Shown one piece after another: positions 27,961-36,312 of a stretch of 64,000 bases of DNA (positions within the stretch are counted from its first letter, which is position 1; each line of letters begins with the position of its first letter). Made by a program: the position numbers and the translations under genes. Origin of the DNA: Streptomyces sp. NRRL S-646 (lineage in GTDB: Bacteria; Actinomycetota; Actinomycetes; Streptomycetales; Streptomycetaceae); assembly GCF_000720765.1 (NCBI RefSeq), contig NZ_JODC01000008.1, forward strand, positions 558,001 to 622,000, in the 5' to 3' direction. A model generated the notes under the pieces. It saw only the letters and a program-made list of their open reading frames with translations. It made no database searches and had not been told where the DNA came from.

Positions 27961-29634
27961 ATGCCCAGGCCGAGCAGCAAAGGCGCTGTGCCCTGGCCCG
28001 AGGAGTACGCCGGGCGCTACGCCGACAAGGGCTACTGGGAGGGCCACGCGATCGGCGACCGGCTCCACACCGTCGCCGACGCCACTCCCGACGCCGTCGC
28101 GCTCGTCGACGGCGACCGGCGGCTGACGTACCGTCAACTCGCTGAGCGGGCCGACGCGGTGGCACTGCGGCTGGCCGCACTCGGGCTCCGCCCGGACGAC
28201 CGGCTGGTGGTGCAGCTCCCCAACACCGCCGAGTTCGTGATCCTCACCTACGCCTGTCTGCGTCTCGGTGTCATCCCGGTGATGGCGCTGCCCGGACACC
28301 GCAGACACGAGGTCGGCCATCTGGTCGAGCACAGTGAGGCCGTCGCCGTGGCCGTCCCCGATGTCCTCAAGGGCCACGACCACCGGGCAATGGCGTTCGA
28401 GATCGCGGCGGACTCGCCGACGCTCCGGCACGTCCTCGTCCTCGGCGACAAGGTCGGCGACGATGCCGTGGACCTGCGGGAGCTGTGCACCGCACCCGCT
28501 ACCGCCGGGGACCGGGCCGCCGTTGACGCCTACCGGCCCCACAGCCGCTCGATCGCCGTGTTCCTGCTCTCCGGCGGCACCACCGGACTGCCCAAACTCA
28601 TCGCCCGCACCCACGACGACTACGTCTACAACGCCCGACGCAGCGCCGAAGTCTGCGCGTTCGGCTCCGACACCGTCTACTTCGCCGCCCTCCCGCTCGG
28701 CCACAACTTCCCCCTCGCCTGCCCGGGCCTGCTCGGCACCCTGCTCAACGGCGGCCGCGTGGTCCTCGGCTCGCCCAACCCCCAGAAGGCGTTCCCGCTC
28801 GTCGAACGCGAGAGTGTCACCGCGACCGCCCTGGTCCCGGCCATCGCCCAGCGCTGGCTGGACCACCACCAGGAACACCCCGGCAGCGACCTGAGCTCCC
28901 TGCGGGTCCTGCAGGTCGGCGGTTCCCGGCTCGCCGACCACGTCGCCCGCCGGGTGCGTCCCGAACTGGGCTGCACCCTCCAGCAGGTGTTCGGCATGGC
29001 GGAGGGCCTCCTCAACTACACCCGCCTGGACGACCCGGAAGACATCATCTGCACGACCCAGGGACGCCCCATGTGCGAGGACGACGAACTCCTCGTCGTC
29101 GACGAACTCGGCAACCCCCTCCCCGACGGGACCCCGGGAGTGCTGCTCACCCGCGGCCCGTACACCCCGCGCGGCTACTACCGCGCCCCGGAGCAGAACA
29201 CCCGCGCCTTCACCGACGACGGCTGGTACCGCACCGGCGACATCGTGCGGCTGCGGCCCGACGGCAACCTCGTCGTCGAGGGCCGCGACAAGGACATGAT
29301 CATCCGGGGCGGGGAGAACATCTCCGCGGAGGAGATCGAGAACTTCGCCTACCAGACGCCCGGCGTGGCCCGCGCCGCCGCCGTGGCGATGCCCGACGCC
29401 CGGCTCGGCGAGCGCGTCTGCCTCTACGTCGTCCCGGAGCCGGGCCACACGGTGACCCTCGACGACATCCACCACGTCATGGAGGGCGCGGGCGTCGCCC
29501 GCTTCAAGTTCCCGGACCGGCTGGTGACCGTCCCCGAACTCGCCGCCACCAAGGTCGGAAAGATCGACAAGAAGGCCCTGCGCGCCGACATCGCACACCG
29601 CCTGAACGTGGAAGGAACCCCGGATGCCCGGTGA
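27961..29634 (+). CDS. sdgA: Salicylyl-AMP ligase (DhbE/EntE-like AMP-forming ligase)
   Basis: A 557-residue adenylate-forming enzyme of the 2,3-dihydroxybenzoate/salicylate-AMP ligase group. The P-loop LLSGGTTGLPKL is near residue 202, the AEGLLNYTRLDDP substrate loop near 347, and the C-terminal catalytic Lys in KVGKIDKKALR near 540. The PLGHNFPLACPG segment, typical of aryl-acid activators, is also present. It activates salicylate to salicyl-AMP for transfer to CoA by the preceding gene product. It starts 12 bases after the sdgB stop with AGGAGACC as ribosome binding site. A siderophore role is less likely, as no NRPS genes are nearby. Confidence 0.9.
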   Translation: MPRPSSKGAVPWPEEYAGRYADKGYWEGHAIGDRLHTVADATPDAVALVDGDRRLTYRQLAERADAVALRLAALGLRPDDRLVVQLPNTAEFVILTYACLRLGVIPVMALPGHRRHEVGHLVEHSEAVAVAVPDVLKGHDHRAMAFEIAADSPTLRHVLVLGDKVGDDAVDLRELCTAPATAGDRAAVDAYRPHSRSIAVFLLSGGTTGLPKLIARTHDDYVYNARRSAEVCAFGSDTVYFAALPLGHNFPLACPGLLGTLLNGGRVVLGSPNPQKAFPLVERESVTATALVPAIAQRWLDHHQEHPGSDLSSLRVLQVGGSRLADHVARRVRPELGCTLQQVFGMAEGLLNYTRLDDPEDIICTTQGRPMCEDDELLVVDELGNPLPDGTPGVLLTRGPYTPRGYYRAPEQNTRAFTDDGWYRTGDIVRLRPDGNLVVEGRDKDMIIRGGENISAEEIENFAYQTPGVARAAAVAMPDARLGERVCLYVVPEPGHTVTLDDIHHVMEGAGVARFKFPDRLVTVPELAATKVGKIDKKALRADIAHRLNVEGTPDAR

Positions 29635-29686
29635 CTCCGTGGCAGCCCCTCCACCCGCACTTCCCCCTCGATCAAAGGAGATCGAC

Positions 29687-30413
29687 ATGAGCGAGACCTT
29701 CGTCCTGGTGACCGGCGCCTGGCACGGCGGCTGGGCCTGGCGCCCCGTGGCGAACGAGCTGAGGGCGGCCGGGCACCAGGTGCACACCCCGACCCTGGCC
29801 GGGCTGGGCGCCGACGACGACCCACGCGGCGTGACCCTCACCGACTGTGTGAACAGCCTCGTGGAGTACGTCGAACGGGCCGGGCTGACCGACATCACCC
29901 TGGTCGGACACAGCTGGGGCGGATACGTCCTGACCGGCGCCGCGCCCGAACTCGCCGCCCGGATACGGCGGCTGGTGTTCTGGAGCGCGTTCGTGCCGCA
30001 GGACGGCGAGTCGCTGATCGACGCATGCCCGCCGCACTACGGCGAGATGTTCCACGCCCTGGCAGCCGCCTCTAGCAACGACACGGTGACGCTGCCCCTG
30101 GAGGTCTGGCAGCAGGCGTTCATGCAGGACGCCGGTGAGGAGACCCAGCGGACCGTGCACTCCCTGCTCGTGCCGCAGCCCCTGGGCACCTTCACCGAGA
30201 AGCCGGACACGACGGCGTTCACCGCGCTCGACATCCCCACCGCCTACATCCTCTCCACCGAGGACCTCTCCCTTCCCGGTGACTGGGCATGGGCCGGCCG
30301 CTTCCCGCAGCGCCTGAAGAACCCGCTGGTCATAGAGGCGCCCGGCAGCCACGAAGGGTGCTTCACCCGCCCGCCGAACTGGCCGACGCGTTCGTCCGGG
30401 CCTGCGCCGCGTA
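29687..30413 (+). CDS. Alpha/beta hydrolase (esterase/thioesterase candidate) with C-terminal frameshift
   Basis: An alpha/beta-hydrolase of the salicylate-esterase-like group (FVLVTGAWHGGWAWRP start, nucleophile elbow G-H-S-W-G near residue 74, final catalytic His in APGSHEGC). The ATG at 29687 has AAAGGAG 6 bases upstream. As read, the frame runs on to 30706 with a long unlike-protein tail. In the adjacent frame the expected ending PAELADAFVRACAA with a TAG at 30411-30413 is present. One G appears lost in CGCCCGCCG near 30369. The intended product is about 241 residues. Its position after the ligases suggests hydrolysis of gentisyl-CoA or a salicylate ester. Confidence 0.8.
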
Positions 30414-30465
30414 GCACGGCCCCTGCGGCCCGCAAAGGCGTCCGACCGCCCGGCACCCACCTGTC

Positions 30466-30487
30466 GGACACCTTGGGTCGGGTGTCC
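30466..30487 (+). terminator. Hairpin after the sdg-like operon
   Basis: GGACACC at 30466-30472 pairs with GGTGTCC at 30481-30487 around an 8-base loop, about 50 bases after the intended stop of the alpha/beta hydrolase. This would be a moderate terminator. Confidence 0.4.
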
Positions 30488-30653
30488 CGCCGCAGCCTGT
30501 CGTCGCTGCCGGCGCCGGGTCCGGGCGGCCCTCTGGACACCGCCCCGGCCCGCCGGACAGACCCGAGCACGACCCGCGGCGGTCCCGGCCGCATGCTCCC
30601 GCACTGCCGGACGCCGCCGAGTCCGCCCGAACACCCGGAGATGCAAAGGCAGT

Positions 30654-31442
30654 TCAGGCCACCTGCTGCGGCCTCACCGGGGTCGGCTCGGGTCGCTTCG
30701 CCGTGAATCCGTCTCCCGGCACATGACCGCGCAGCCGCCGCCACAGCCAGGGCCCGACATGGTCCACGGCCCAGCGCACATCGGCCCCCACGGCACGCAG
30801 CACCGGGACCGGTGACCGCGGAGGCAGAGGCTCGGCCCAGTCGTCGTGGCCCGGCATTCCGAACGTGTGGGCCATTCCGGAGGCGATCCGGGCGTGTCCG
30901 GTCGGACTCGCATGCAGCCGGTCGTCGCTCCACAGCCGCGGGTCGGCCGTGAACGGATGCGGGAACACGTCCAGGACGGCGACCCCGTGCCGTGCCGCGA
31001 GCACCCGCACACGCGCGTTGAGGTCGAGGATCCGGGGCCGTACCCGGCGTGCGACCGGTGACACCTTGCCCAGGTCCGGGAAGGTCATGGTGGCGACGCG
31101 CGCGCCCGCCGCGGTCAGCCGGGCGAACGTCTCCTCGATGTTCGCGGCGACCGCCTCGGGGTCGTAGCGCGGCCGTACGACATCGTTCATGCCCGCCGTC
31201 ACCGTCACCAGGTCAGGGTGCAGCGCGAGCGCCGGACCGAGTTGATCGGCCCTGATCTGCGTGCTGGTCTTTCCGCGGACGGCGAGATTGGCGTACGTGA
31301 GATTCGGTTGGGTCCGCGCGAGGATCTCGGCGAACCGGTCGGCCCAGCCGCGGGGCCCGCCCGCCGGCCCCGGATCGCCGACGCCCTCCGTCAGACTGTC
31401 GCCGATCGCGACGTAACGCAGATACGGGTGGGAGACGGTCAT
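30654..31442 (-). CDS. SGNH/GDSL hydrolase
   Basis: A 262-residue SGNH hydrolase. Block I is A-I-G-D-S-L-T-E-G near residue 13, block II Gly lies in the NLAVRGKTS region, block III is G-M-N-D near residue 85, and block V is D-x-L-H in DDRLHASPTGH. It probably cleaves acyl or acetyl esters. No signal peptide is present, so it is likely cytoplasmic. It reads toward the sdg-like operon end and away from the LacI gene, 33 bases upstream. Confidence 0.93.
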   Translation of the reverse strand: MTVSHPYLRYVAIGDSLTEGVGDPGPAGGPRGWADRFAEILARTQPNLTYANLAVRGKTSTQIRADQLGPALALHPDLVTVTAGMNDVVRPRYDPEAVAANIEETFARLTAAGARVATMTFPDLGKVSPVARRVRPRILDLNARVRVLAARHGVAVLDVFPHPFTADPRLWSDDRLHASPTGHARIASGMAHTFGMPGHDDWAEPLPPRSPVPVLRAVGADVRWAVDHVGPWLWRRLRGHVPGDGFTAKRPEPTPVRPQQVA

Positions 31443-31475
31443 GCCGCGTGAGTCTATCTTCGGTTCACCCGGAGT

Positions 31476-32480
31476 TCAGACCTGCACGGTCGACCCGCGT
31501 TCCCGCATCCGCGGCGCACACAGCACCCGCTTCCTGCGCACCCGCTTGCCCTCGATCGCGGCAACCGTCAGCCGCGCCGCCTCGGCCGCGATCTCGCTCA
31601 GCCCCCAGTCCACCGTGGTCAGCGGCGGTGTGAGCACCCGCGACACCGGATGGTCGTCGAAGCCGACCACGGAGACGTCCCGGCCCACCTCCAGGGAGTC
31701 CTCCGCCGCGGCCGCATACACCCCGTACGCCAGCGAGTCCGAGAAACAGAACACAGCCGTCGGTGAGTGCGCACCCTGCAGCACGCGCCGCGCCACCGCC
31801 GTCGCCTCGCCCAACTCCTGTGGACAGGGCACCAGTTCGGCCCGCAGCCCGAGTCGATCGGCCGCCTCGCCCACATACACGTCGGCCGGCCGGTCCGGTG
31901 TGCTGGGCCGGGTCGGGGTCAGGACGGTGACCCGGCGGTGTCCCAGTTCGTGCAGATACTCCAGTACGGCGTCGATGCCGGCCCGGTTGTCGAAGATGAC
32001 CTGGCCGGCGGTGCGGGCCCGGCTCAGCGAGTCGCCGACGGCCACCACCGGCAGTGCGTCCGCGATATCGGCCCAGCCCTGTGCCGAGGGATCCACGGGA
32101 GACACCAGCAGCGCGTCGACCCGCTGGTCGCGCAGCTGCTTGGCAAGCACCAGCTCGCGGTCGGGGTCCCCGCCCGCGTCCAGGATCAGCGCGTAACGGT
32201 CGCCGGCGAGGAGTTCCCGGCCGATGGCGGCCATCAACTGCTGCTGCCACAGGTCCTGGAGGTCGCCCGCGAGGACGCCGACCATGCTGGTACGACCGCT
32301 GGCCAGGGCGCGCGCGATGGGATCGGCCTCGTAACCCAGCTCGGCCGCGGCCCTGCGCACCCGCTCCTCGGTCTCCTTGGAGACGTGTTTGCCGCGCAGG
32401 GCGTAGGAGACGGCTGCGGTGGAGAGGCCCGTGGCCTCGGCCACCTCCCGGAGGGTGGTGCGCTTGTTGGGGCTGGCCAT
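31476..32480 (-). CDS. LacI-family transcriptional regulator
   Basis: A 334-residue LacI-type repressor with an N-terminal helix-turn-helix and hinge (TLREVAEATGLSTAAVSYAL, about residues 9-28) and a periplasmic-binding-like effector domain (VSVVGFDDHPVSRVL near residue 275). The start at 32480 is chosen over an in-frame ATG upstream since homology begins here. It is divergent from the amidohydrolase/cupin pair, with three copies of an operator-like motif in the gap. Those two genes are the likely targets. Confidence 0.95.
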   Translation of the reverse strand: MASPNKRTTLREVAEATGLSTAAVSYALRGKHVSKETEERVRRAAAELGYEADPIARALASGRTSMVGVLAGDLQDLWQQQLMAAIGRELLAGDRYALILDAGGDPDRELVLAKQLRDQRVDALLVSPVDPSAQGWADIADALPVVAVGDSLSRARTAGQVIFDNRAGIDAVLEYLHELGHRRVTVLTPTRPSTPDRPADVYVGEAADRLGLRAELVPCPQELGEATAVARRVLQGAHSPTAVFCFSDSLAYGVYAAAAEDSLEVGRDVSVVGFDDHPVSRVLTPPLTTVDWGLSEIAAEAARLTVAAIEGKRVRRKRVLCAPRMRERGSTVQV

Positions 32481-32546
32481 GCCGGGAAGCCTACCGGGGC
32501 GCCCCCGCATTGTGGCCACACCGCCCCGCCCGCAGCCCGGAGACCG

Positions 32547-32576
32547 TTGACACAGCTCCTTGTTAAGCGGTTAAGT
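32547..32576 (+). promoter_or_regulatory. Strong vegetative-type promoter for the amidohydrolase gene
   Basis: A consensus TTGACA (32547-32552) is followed after 18 bases by TTAAGT (32571-32576). The -10 box lies inside the repeated GTTAAG motifs, so a bound repressor would block it. Confidence 0.55.
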
Positions 32577-32601
32577 TAAGCGCATCAGTGAAACGCTTAA
32601 C
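32562..32601. promoter_or_regulatory. Triplicated LacI-type operator GTTAAGCG / CGCTTAAC
   Basis: GTTAAGCG occurs at 32562-32569 and again at 32575-32582, and its inverse CGCTTAAC at 32594-32601. The A/T-rich motif with a central CG is typical of LacI-family sites and stands out in this GC-rich sequence. Confidence 0.65.
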
Positions 32602-32628
32602 ACCGCACTGCTCAGCGAGGACCGCCGC

Positions 32629-33519
32629 GTGCCCACCGACGTCCACCAACACATCTGGCCGCCCGCCCTCATCGAGCTGCTGCGCTCCCGCACGACCCCT
32701 CCGTACCTCGACGGCTGGGCCCTGCACCTGGCCGGCGAACCGCCCTACGCAGCCGACCCGGCCGACCACGACATCGCGGCCCGCACCCGGCTCGCGGCCG
32801 CCGACGGTCTCGACCTGGCCCTGGTGTCCCTGTCCAGCCCCCTCGGCATCGAACATCTGCCGCCGGCCGAGGCCGCCCCCCTGCTGACGGCGTTCCACGA
32901 CGGCGCCCTCGCCCTCCCGGCACCCTTCGCCGTCTGGGCCTCCCCGTGCCTGACGGCACCGGACCCCGAGGCGGTGGAACGCGAACTGCGCCGCGGCTGC
33001 GTCGGCCTTCAACTCCCCGCCACCGCCCTCCTCGACGCGGCGGGCTGGGCACACTGCGCCCCCCTCCTCGACGTGCTCACCGGTCACGACAAGCCCCTCT
33101 TCGTCCACCCCGGCGCGGCCCCGCCCGCCGACGGCACCCCGCCGTGGTGGCCGGCCCTGGTCCCGTACGTGCAGCAGCTGCACGCCTCCTGGTTCGCCTT
33201 CCGCGCCTTCGGCCGCGCCCGCCACCCGGCCCTGCGCGTCTGCTTCGCCGCCCTCGCGGGCCTCGCCCCCCTGCACGGGGAACGGCTCGCCGCGCGCGGC
33301 GGCGGACGCGGCGAGATCGACTTCGACGTGTTCTACGAGACCTCCTCCTACGGCAGCCGGGCCGTCGACGCACTCGTCCGCGCCGTCGGCATCGACGTGG
33401 TCGTCAGCGGAAGCGACCGCCCCTACGCCCCGCCCGTCGTCCCCGACCTCGGCGCGGACGCCGCCGTCCATGCCCTGCGCACCGCCAACCCCGCCCGCCT
33501 GCTGCACGGCCGCACCTGA
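32629..33519 (+). CDS. Amidohydrolase-family TIM-barrel protein
   Basis: A 296-residue protein of the amidohydrolase 2 (ACMSD/resorcylate decarboxylase-like) class. It has the N-terminal metal motif H-Q-H (TDVHQHIWPP) and KPLFVHPGAA for the second His. SGSDRPYAPP near the C-terminus carries the late catalytic Asp. The GTG at 32629 follows a GCGAGG stretch. It is followed by a cupin gene 45 bases downstream and controlled by the promoter/operator above. Members decarboxylate or hydrolyse small acids; the substrate is unknown. Confidence 0.85.
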   Translation: MPTDVHQHIWPPALIELLRSRTTPPYLDGWALHLAGEPPYAADPADHDIAARTRLAAADGLDLALVSLSSPLGIEHLPPAEAAPLLTAFHDGALALPAPFAVWASPCLTAPDPEAVERELRRGCVGLQLPATALLDAAGWAHCAPLLDVLTGHDKPLFVHPGAAPPADGTPPWWPALVPYVQQLHASWFAFRAFGRARHPALRVCFAALAGLAPLHGERLAARGGGRGEIDFDVFYETSSYGSRAVDALVRAVGIDVVVSGSDRPYAPPVVPDLGADAAVHALRTANPARLLHGRT

Positions 33520-33564
33520 ACCACCGCGCCCCGTGCCGGACGCACCCTGAAAGGAGCCACACCC

Positions 33565-34065
33565 ATGACGTACGAGTCCCTGCCCGAGCGGACCCTCGAC
33601 AAGCGCGAACTCCAGGCACTCGTGACGGACCTCGCCGCCCGCCCGGACCTCTGGCGCGCCCATGTGGCCTTTTCCGACCACGAGCGACACTACGCATCCC
33701 TGTACCGCGACGCCTACGTCGACGTCTGGCTGCTGTGCTGGACCCGGCAGAACGACACCGGCTGGCACGACCACGACCTCTCCGCCGGCGCCGTCACCGT
33801 CGTACAGGGCGCGCTCGAGGAGTCCACCCCGCGCATCGGCGGCAGCCATCTGCGCGTCACCGTCGACGCCGGCACATCGTTCTGCTTCGGCCCCGAGCAC
33901 ATCCACCGCCTCACCGGCGCCACCGACGACGCCGTCTCCATCCACGCCTACTCCCCACCGCTGTGGCGCCTGGGCCAGTACGACATCTCAGCGGACGGCC
34001 TGATGCGCCGCATGTCCGTCTCGTACGCGGACGAGCTGCGACCCCTGGACACTCCGGCTGCCTGA
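33565..34065 (+). CDS. Cysteine-dioxygenase-like cupin
   Basis: A 166-residue protein of the cysteine dioxygenase type I family. The iron-binding pattern W-H-D-H (HxH, about residues 68-71) and the third His in EHIHRLTG (about residue 114) are present, together with the WLLCWTRQNDTGWH strand. Members oxidise thiols such as cysteine or 3-mercaptopropionate, or related small acids. The ATG at 33565 follows AAAGGAGCCACACCC. It is likely cotranscribed with the amidohydrolase gene under the divergent LacI regulator. Confidence 0.87.
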   Translation: MTYESLPERTLDKRELQALVTDLAARPDLWRAHVAFSDHERHYASLYRDAYVDVWLLCWTRQNDTGWHDHDLSAGAVTVVQGALEESTPRIGGSHLRVTVDAGTSFCFGPEHIHRLTGATDDAVSIHAYSPPLWRLGQYDISADGLMRRMSVSYADELRPLDTPAA

Positions 34066-34222
34066 GGGGGCGCGCAAGTCCGGGCTGAGAAGCACGAGTT
34101 CGTGCTTGCGGAGGAGCGCTCGCGACGCGCCGGGGGAACTGCGAAGGGCCCCGTTCCGCAGGGCTCACCCAATCGGCCGCGCTCGGAGCGAAATTGGCCG
34201 CAGGGGTGTGCAAGGTGGCTGC

Positions 34223-34522
34223 ATGAACACAACGCAGGGGAACAACCCCATTCGCCCCGGTCGCGCCAACAAGATCGCTTTCCGCCTTCCGCGAATATTC
34301 GCGGTGAGTGCCGTGCTGGGCATAGCCTGCGCGGCCGGGACGGCGACCGCCGCCTCCGCCGCTGACGCGACGCCCGCCGTGCAGCTCACCGCAAAGACGA
34401 CCGCTGCCGAGCCGAGCTCGGCACAAGGCCACGGTGCGGGAAGAGGTCACCGTGGCCATGGTGGTGGTGACGACGACGGCGACAACGAGTGCAACGGCCT
34501 GATCGTCCTCCTCTGCGTCTGA
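34223..34522 (+). CDS. Small secreted protein with acidic linker and hydrophobic Cys-containing tail
   Basis: A 99-residue protein. The N-terminal basic stretch and hydrophobic core (VSAVLGIACAAGTATAASAA, about residues 28-47) form a signal peptide. The mature part has a His/Gly-rich stretch, an acidic DDDGD run and a short tail, N-E-C-N-G-L-I-V-L-L-C-V, with two cysteines. ATG 34223 is preceded by a weak AAGGTGG. No named family was recognised. The hydrophobic Cys-pair tail recalls small cell-surface proteins of Streptomyces, but this is only a resemblance. A perfect terminator follows. Confidence 0.7.
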   Translation: MNTTQGNNPIRPGRANKIAFRLPRIFAVSAVLGIACAAGTATAASAADATPAVQLTAKTTAAEPSSAQGHGAGRGHRGHGGGDDDGDNECNGLIVLLCV

Positions 34523-34550
34523 CCATCGGCGGCAGGGCCACCACCCACGG

Positions 34551-34590
34551 GGCGGCCGGGAAGAGGGACTGGTCCCTCTTCCCGGCCGCC
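34551..34590. terminator. Perfect 19-bp inverted-repeat terminator
   Basis: Bases 34551-34569 and 34572-34590 are exact reverse complements with a 2-base centre. The element lies 28 bases after the small secreted protein and faces the LuxR remnant from the other side, so it can stop transcription in both directions. Confidence 0.85.
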
Positions 34591-34653
34591 CTTGCCACGG
34601 CGCATGCGCGATGGCGGAAGTTCGGGATCCCCTGTGATCCTGCCGTGGGCCAG

Positions 34654-35181
34654 TCAGCTGGTCCGGGGCAGCTGCGGGCCTGTGCCGTCCTCGGTGAAAT
34701 CCTGGTAGACGGCAGGCAGTTCGGCCCGTCCCGTCACGTTGAGCTTGCGGTAGATGCGGGTCAGATGCTGTTCGACCGTACTCACGGTGACACACAGCTG
34801 GTCGGCGATCTCCCGGTTGGAGTGCCCCCAGGAAGCCAGCGACGCGACCCGGCGTTCCGCTGCGGTCAGCGGATCCTCCGCCTCCTCGGCAGGTGGCACA
34901 GGGGAGGCGTCCGCCTCAGTGCTCAACAGGGAGCGGTGCAGGGGCGCGGCGCCGCACTGCTCGGCCAGCCGCAGCGCCTGGTACAGCGCCTGCCGGGCGG
35001 GACCGGTCTCGCCGACGGCCCGCTGGGCGGAGCCGAGTGCCGCGAGTGACCGGGCGAGTTCCAGCCGGTCTCCGGTCAGCCTCTGGAGCGTCACGGCGTT
35101 GTTGAGAATCGCCACCTTGCGCCGCGGATCGGCGAGGTCGGCGAGCAGACGCAGCGCCACTCCCCGAGGGGCCGTCCGCAT
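34654..35181 (-). pseudogene. C-terminal remnant of a LuxR-type (LAL) regulator
   Basis: About 175 residues ending in a LuxR helix-turn-helix (LTAAERRVASLASWGHSNRE, then IADQLCVTVSTVEQHLTRIY), preceded by TPR-like helices. This is the C-terminal fifth of a large ATP-binding LuxR regulator; the AAA ATPase region is missing. At about 35181 the coding similarity stops abruptly and that of an unrelated gene on the other strand begins. The fragment could be transcribed only by chance and is most likely nonfunctional. Confidence 0.8.
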
Positions 35182-35440
35182 GGTCGAGTCGGGTTACGCC
35201 TCACCGGACGCGGTGGACGACGCCATGACCCTCGGCTGTTCGCACCCGATGGGCCCGCTCCGCCTCGCCGACCTCATCGGCCTGGACGTCGTCCTGTCGA
35301 TCTCCGAGTCCCTGTACGCAGAGTCCTGCGATCCGAACCACAGCGCACCGCCGACGCTCCGCCGCCTGGTCGAGGCCGGCCTTCTCGGCCGCAAGACGGG
35401 CCGGGGTTTCCACTCGTACCAGCAGAGCGGGCCGCGATGA
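35178..35440 (+). pseudogene. C-terminal remnant of a 3-hydroxyacyl-CoA dehydrogenase
   Basis: The plus-strand frame reads RMVESGYASPDAVDDAM and continues with GCSHPMGPLRLADLIGLD and LVEAGLLGRKTGRGFHSY, the C-terminal domain of a FadB2/Hbd-type 3-hydroxybutyryl-CoA dehydrogenase. The N-terminal NAD-binding domain (about 200 residues) is absent. It begins at the same junction where the LuxR remnant ends. The substitution of ESCDPNH where homologs usually have a different residue pattern suggests relaxed selection. Confidence 0.8.
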
Positions 35441-35615
35441 AGGCAGTGGGGTGAGACGCAGAAGGTTCTCGCCCCGCTATGGGTGATGCGGGTGCACCTG
35501 GACCTCGCCCTGCCACTGGAGAGCCTGCGGTGACCGCGGCGATGCGTTCGGAGTGCCGGTCCCGGGGCACCCAGCGCTTCGCCGCACACCCCGCGGAGCG
35601 CTTAGTGTCGTCGTC

Positions 35616-36056
35616 ATGGCAGATGACTCCCTGCGCTCCATCACCGTCGAGCGAACCAGTACCGGACACTTCGTCGCAACGAACGCCCGCGGCGGCACGA
35701 TCAGTTTCGGGACCGGTTCCGAACCCGAGGGGGAGGACGAATTCACCCCGGTGGAGTTGCTGCTCGCCGCGCTCGGCGGCTGTACGGCGGTCGACGTCGA
35801 CATCGCCACCAGCCGCCATGCGGAGCCGACCAGGTTCTCCGTCGCGGTGACCGGCAACAAGATCAATGACGAGCTCGGCAACCGGATGACCGATCTCCAG
35901 GTCACCTTCTCCGTCGCCTTCCCGGACGGCGAGGGCGCGGACCGGGCCCGCGCGATTCTTCCCCGGGCCGTCAAGACCTCCCACGACCGGCTCTGCACGG
36001 TCAGCCGCACGGTCGAGACCGGCACACCCGTCACCGTGGCGGTCGAGGAGGCCTGA
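35616..36056 (+). CDS. OsmC-family protein
   Basis: A 146-residue OsmC/Ohr-family protein with the two expected cysteines, one in A-L-G-G-C-T-A (about residue 56) and one in DRLCTVSRT (about residue 129). The conserved pattern FTPVELLLAALGGC is also present. Such proteins reduce organic hydroperoxides or have related thiol roles. The ATG at 35616 gives the usual length. It is intact although surrounded by gene remnants. Confidence 0.9.
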   Translation: MADDSLRSITVERTSTGHFVATNARGGTISFGTGSEPEGEDEFTPVELLLAALGGCTAVDVDIATSRHAEPTRFSVAVTGNKINDELGNRMTDLQVTFSVAFPDGEGADRARAILPRAVKTSHDRLCTVSRTVETGTPVTVAVEEA

Positions 36057-36095
36057 CCCCACCTCACGTAACTGCGACGACACGACCGGAAGGGC

Positions 36096-36312
36096 TCAGA
36101 CCCCGGTGACGACGCCGACCTGCTTGCCCTTGTGGAAGGCGGGGCCGCCGGAGTCGCCCGGCTCGGTGTCAGCGCTGAGCTTCTTGGTCCAGATGGTCCG
36201 GCCGCTGATGTCGTCGTGCCTGACGCCGGTCACGCGGACGGTGGCCCTGCGCCGGTTCTTGGGGTGCTTGCCGAACAAGCCGTAACCGTGGATGTTCACG
36301 ACGGCGCCCGTG
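36096..36312 (-). pseudogene. C-terminal fragment of a trypsin-like serine protease
   Basis: The frame contains the diagnostic G-D-S-G-G-P around the catalytic serine, followed by AFHKGKQVGVVTGV and a stop. Sequence before it (about 25-30 residues with WTKKLSADTEP) fits a chymotrypsin-fold protease. The His and Asp parts of the triad are missing. At about 36312 it abuts a methyltransferase remnant in the same direction, so the start of the gene was lost in a rearrangement. Confidence 0.7.

Noticed and set aside
27961..29634. Siderophore (dihydroxybenzoate) activation role for the AMP ligase
   Set aside because: No NRPS, isochorismate synthase or iron-transport genes are nearby; the flanking hydroxylase and CoA synthetase fit salicylate breakdown better.
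27556..29898. 780-codon minus-strand frame across the AMP ligase
   Set aside because: Its sequence is low-complexity and Gly/Val/Asp rich, and it opposes a gene with P-loop and catalytic Lys.
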